A DNA stretch of 64,000 nt from Lethocerus indicus (Eukaryota; Arthropoda; Insecta; Hemiptera; Belostomatidae). The stretch is taken from NCBI GenBank assembly GCA_019843655.1, contig JACDQD010000005.1:8707575-8771574 (forward strand). The letters are read 5' to 3'. The notes beneath the pieces were generated by a model. It searched no databases. It was not told where the DNA came from and saw only the letters and a program-made list of their open reading frames with translations. This document shows positions 61,279 through 64,000 of the stretch, one piece after another. The position numbers and the translations under genes were made by a program. The first letter of the stretch is position 1. Each line of letters starts with the position of its first letter.

Positions 61279-62047
61279 CAGTGTTCCCTCGCCCACTTCG
61301 CGCTTCATGTTTCGCGGCTTCAGCGCTTCGCGGGTTTTTCCGAAATATTCGTCAAAAAATAAAAACGAAAAAATACAACCATGTCGGCGGCCACATTGCG
61401 AACAGGAGCGTTGTTTCATGTTGAAGGATCCCTGCATGTCAAACGAAGAGATGAGTTGACTCAGAGTACATACCGCGGAAGACGAAGAAGAAACTGAAAA
61501 GCGTGGCCTTACCCTGGTGAATCTGCAACAATTGTGCAACATGGCAAGAGCGATGCAACAATATGCACAAGACATTGATGACGATATGGTTCGAGCTGTC
61601 GAGTTCAGCAGTCGCTTTGACGGGGTTATGTCCTTGTACGGGGGAATTTTGAAGGAAAAGAAAAAACAAAGACGACAACTACCCATCGCCATGTTTCTCT
61701 CCGAGGTAAAGCCCCCGGCTCTACCGTCAGCGCCTCCGGTAGAAGAGTCTCCGAGTGAGCTTAAAGCTTCTAAGAGTCAAGTGAGAGCCTCTCCTCCGCC
61801 ACTAACACAACACTCTTCGCCTCTCTCGGAAAGCAATGTTGATTAATGTTTATTACTTTATAAGGTTTTGTAATTAACCTTATTAATTAGCACTGACACG
61901 TTTAAGTAAATACGTATACTGTTGTAATTGTTGTCTTGAATGTTTAAAGTATAAATACTGTTTACATATTTAAAACATTCTTGCACCCGCAAGAACTTTT
62001 GCGGAAGGTTCTGGTCCCCATTAACCGCGAAAAACGAGGGATCACTA
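61279..62047 (+). mobile_element. Non-autonomous Tigger/pogo-type DNA transposon
   Basis: 769 bp. The left end CAGTGTTCCCTCGCCCACTT and inverted right end TAGTGATCCCTCGTTTTTCG share the Tigger-like terminal pattern CAGTGNTCCCTCG, and a TA target lies on each side (61,277-61,278 and 62,048-62,049). Most of a transposase is missing, but the C-terminal part remains. Confidence 0.85.
61454..61846 (+). pseudogene. Tigger/pogo transposase C-terminal remnant
   Basis: An uninterrupted frame reads TAEDEEETEKRGLTLVNLQQ, then MARAMQQYAQDIDDDMVRAV, FSSRFDGVMSLYGGILKEKK, a Pro/Ser-rich tail and a stop at 61,844-61,846. An acidic stretch, LTLxxLxxLxxxA, QxIxDID and a basic patch before a Ser/Pro tail are typical of the region after the DDE domain in CENP-B/Tigger-type transposases. 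The DDE domain and DNA-binding domain are absent. It lies inside the element 61,279-62,047, on its sense strand. Confidence 0.7.
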
Positions 62048-62049
62048 TA

Positions 62050-64000
62050 CCGAACTATCGCGCCGGGGGCGACCTCCCGAATGGACCATCAGGTTCCAGT
62101 TCTCGATAAAAGGACACGGTTCACTCTCATCTAATAAAGGCATGGCCTCCAGGACCTTCTAGGACGTCATGGGGAACAGGAAGGAATTGGTGCTCTACGA
62201 TGAAGCCGCAAGAACCGCCGAGTGAAAGCAGTTGGTGTCATTTTATATTGCTCGGACAGTTGTTTCCCATCCATCTCCGTATTATCGGACGTATTTCCCT
62301 CTGCATGGTTTTCACCATCATTGGGCAACGCAGGCACGGTCCCTTCGAGCAGGGAAGACTTCCCCTGAAGAAGAAGAGTCACGGGGGGACCGACGTCAGG
62401 AACGGGCCCAAGAATGAAGACGAATGAATCACTTCAAAGGTTGAAGAACCGGTCGCCAGATATGAAGAGAGAATGAACCCAACTCATTACTACCGGTTCT
62501 GGTTAGTAGTTTCTGAGCATTGTTCACAAGTTCATTGTCTGCCACCCATCTGTCTCAGTACCGCGATATCATCACCAATTCATTTCACGGCCTTACAAGG
62601 TCGCGAGCACCGCTCTCTGGCAAGCACATTTTGAGACTCGATTCTTTAGTTCCCAGTGTTGTGTTCAAAGTGATAAATTATCACTTGAAATTGATAAATT
62701 ACTTTAATACTGTTATTTTTATGATTATGATCCGCTCGCCGGTCTGGTTCAATGTCACAGTGCAGAAATGTCTCAACAAACTACTGACGGGAAGGAACAG
62801 TCGGATGACGGACAGCCGAAACCGGTCTAGCGAAAGGACAGAACAATGACAGTTCAAGAAGTGTTAACGTTACAATTTCAGTCGAGACATTGGAGTGAAT
62901 TTCGAGTTGAAAGTTTGCTGGCAAGTTCGTACGCGGAGTAATATTTTTTCAAATTGTGAAGTTTCTCAATGTTTATATTATGTTCTAAGGTTTACATACG
63001 AAAATGTCACGCTATAGAATAAAGAATAAAGTTCAGAGCCGAGGCCGAAGGGGGGCACAAGTAAAGAAAAATACCGCGGTATCGACGAGCGAAGTTGAAA
63101 CCCGCCCCCGCCACTTCCTTCGCTTACCACGAGGCCAGTTATCGTTATTTCGAGGCCCCTAATAATTCGTGACAGAGAACAAAAAAAGGAATGCCGGCTT
63201 AATAATAATGGGGGAGTAAATGCCGACTGATCAATAAATGGGGAAGGAAAAGCCAAATAATAGTGTAACGATAACTCGAAAGGCACCGCGGCGGTAACTG
63301 TACGGTTGTTTTACCCTCATCAATACAGCCTGCCGGACGGTTCTTTAAACTGAAATTCTGAACTAATTCGCTGCTCAGTTTCTGACGTCGGTTTCTAACA
63401 GCGGATCTTCTGCGGAGAAACTTTTCCTCGTTTTCCCCCCGGAAGCACCCTGTCCGTGACAGTGACGAGAGACGCCGTCGGCTTGAGGAAAATGCGCGAT
63501 AAACTTTTATTTATGGAAATTGCTAAGGAAATATCCGAGAGGGGAGTGTGGGGGAGTGGTGAAAGTATGATGATTAGGCAGGGAGGGACCGAAACCCATT
63601 CCTTATCACCTCGGCTGATAACGCGCTATCGTTGAACATACATGCGCTCACATAGTCGGGGGCCGGCAGATACCAGTTATGTTATCGGTCCGACCATTAG
63701 TATGCCGCCAGACTGAGCTTTCTCAACAATTCTTATCGACAGTCAAAGTTTCCGCGAGGAATACGAATGGCATTTAAATATTTATTTTAACGCTTGAAAA
63801 AGTCAGACTTAGGTACCCAGACAGTTTTTTAGAGTTCAATACTGCCTGTTCCTTAACATTTACCACTTCATCGTGGGCTCCATATGAATCTTCGATAGGG
63901 ATATTTAGCCCTGTCCCGCCACACGGAGGCGTTAGCGTTGCCTACTGACGACGGGGAGAAACCTTACATAATCGTCCGGAGATCCCACCATATCGGCCGC
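62050..64000. other. No gene recognised; small foldback relic
   Basis: The frame 62,200-62,427 and its minus-strand counterpart have no recognisable domain. GACAGCCGAAACCGGTCTAG at about 62,812 is a foldback relic. Otherwise I see nothing that I can support, including no zinc finger or RING exon. Confidence 0.45.

Overview
The window is nuclear DNA of an insect. The evidence is spliced genes with GT-AG introns, two seven-transmembrane gustatory receptors with the insect C-terminal exon pattern, an intact IFT172 gene, and a load of arthropod-type transposon remnants (jockey-like LINE ends, mariner, Tigger/pogo, piggyBac MITE). I cannot name the order or species from sequence alone.

Layout. 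Bases 1-14.4 kb hold no gene I can support, only repeats and transposon pieces. A six-exon short-chain dehydrogenase of the 15-hydroxyprostaglandin dehydrogenase type lies on the + strand (14,493-18,388). Tail-to-tail with it, on the - strand, is a small gustatory receptor cluster: receptor 1 (18,758-21,546), a collapsed receptor pseudogene (22,164-22,500) and receptor 2 (22,814-24,203). Upstream of these on the same strand is the complete ciliary transport gene IFT172 (24,766-51,279). I reconstructed it as 33 exons, all phase-compatible, giving 1,762 residues. Head-to-head with IFT172, 646 bp away, starts a ZNRF-type E3 ubiquitin ligase (51,926 onward, + strand). Only its first exon is in the window. 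The last 11.7 kb is its first intron and/or intergenic DNA full of repeats.

Biology. IFT172 is needed to build the cilia of insect sensory neurons, where chemoreceptors act, and the receptor genes lie beside it. No shared regulation is shown, and the proximity may be chance. A palindromic site resembling the RFX X-box lies 133 bp upstream of the IFT172 start codon.

Repeat landscape. The most striking content is a dispersed foldback family with more than 20 copies or relics. Its arms carry a motif resembling a minimal hammerhead ribozyme, and several copies have 10-13 bp flanking direct repeats. A 70-bp satellite occurs in four arrays, all inside introns of three different genes, and three of the arrays border foldback arms. 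A second satellite (about 73-76 bp unit) fills almost the whole 4.9-kb intron 28 of IFT172. The roughly 48-55 kb zone around the divergent promoter is AT-rich and free of the foldback family.
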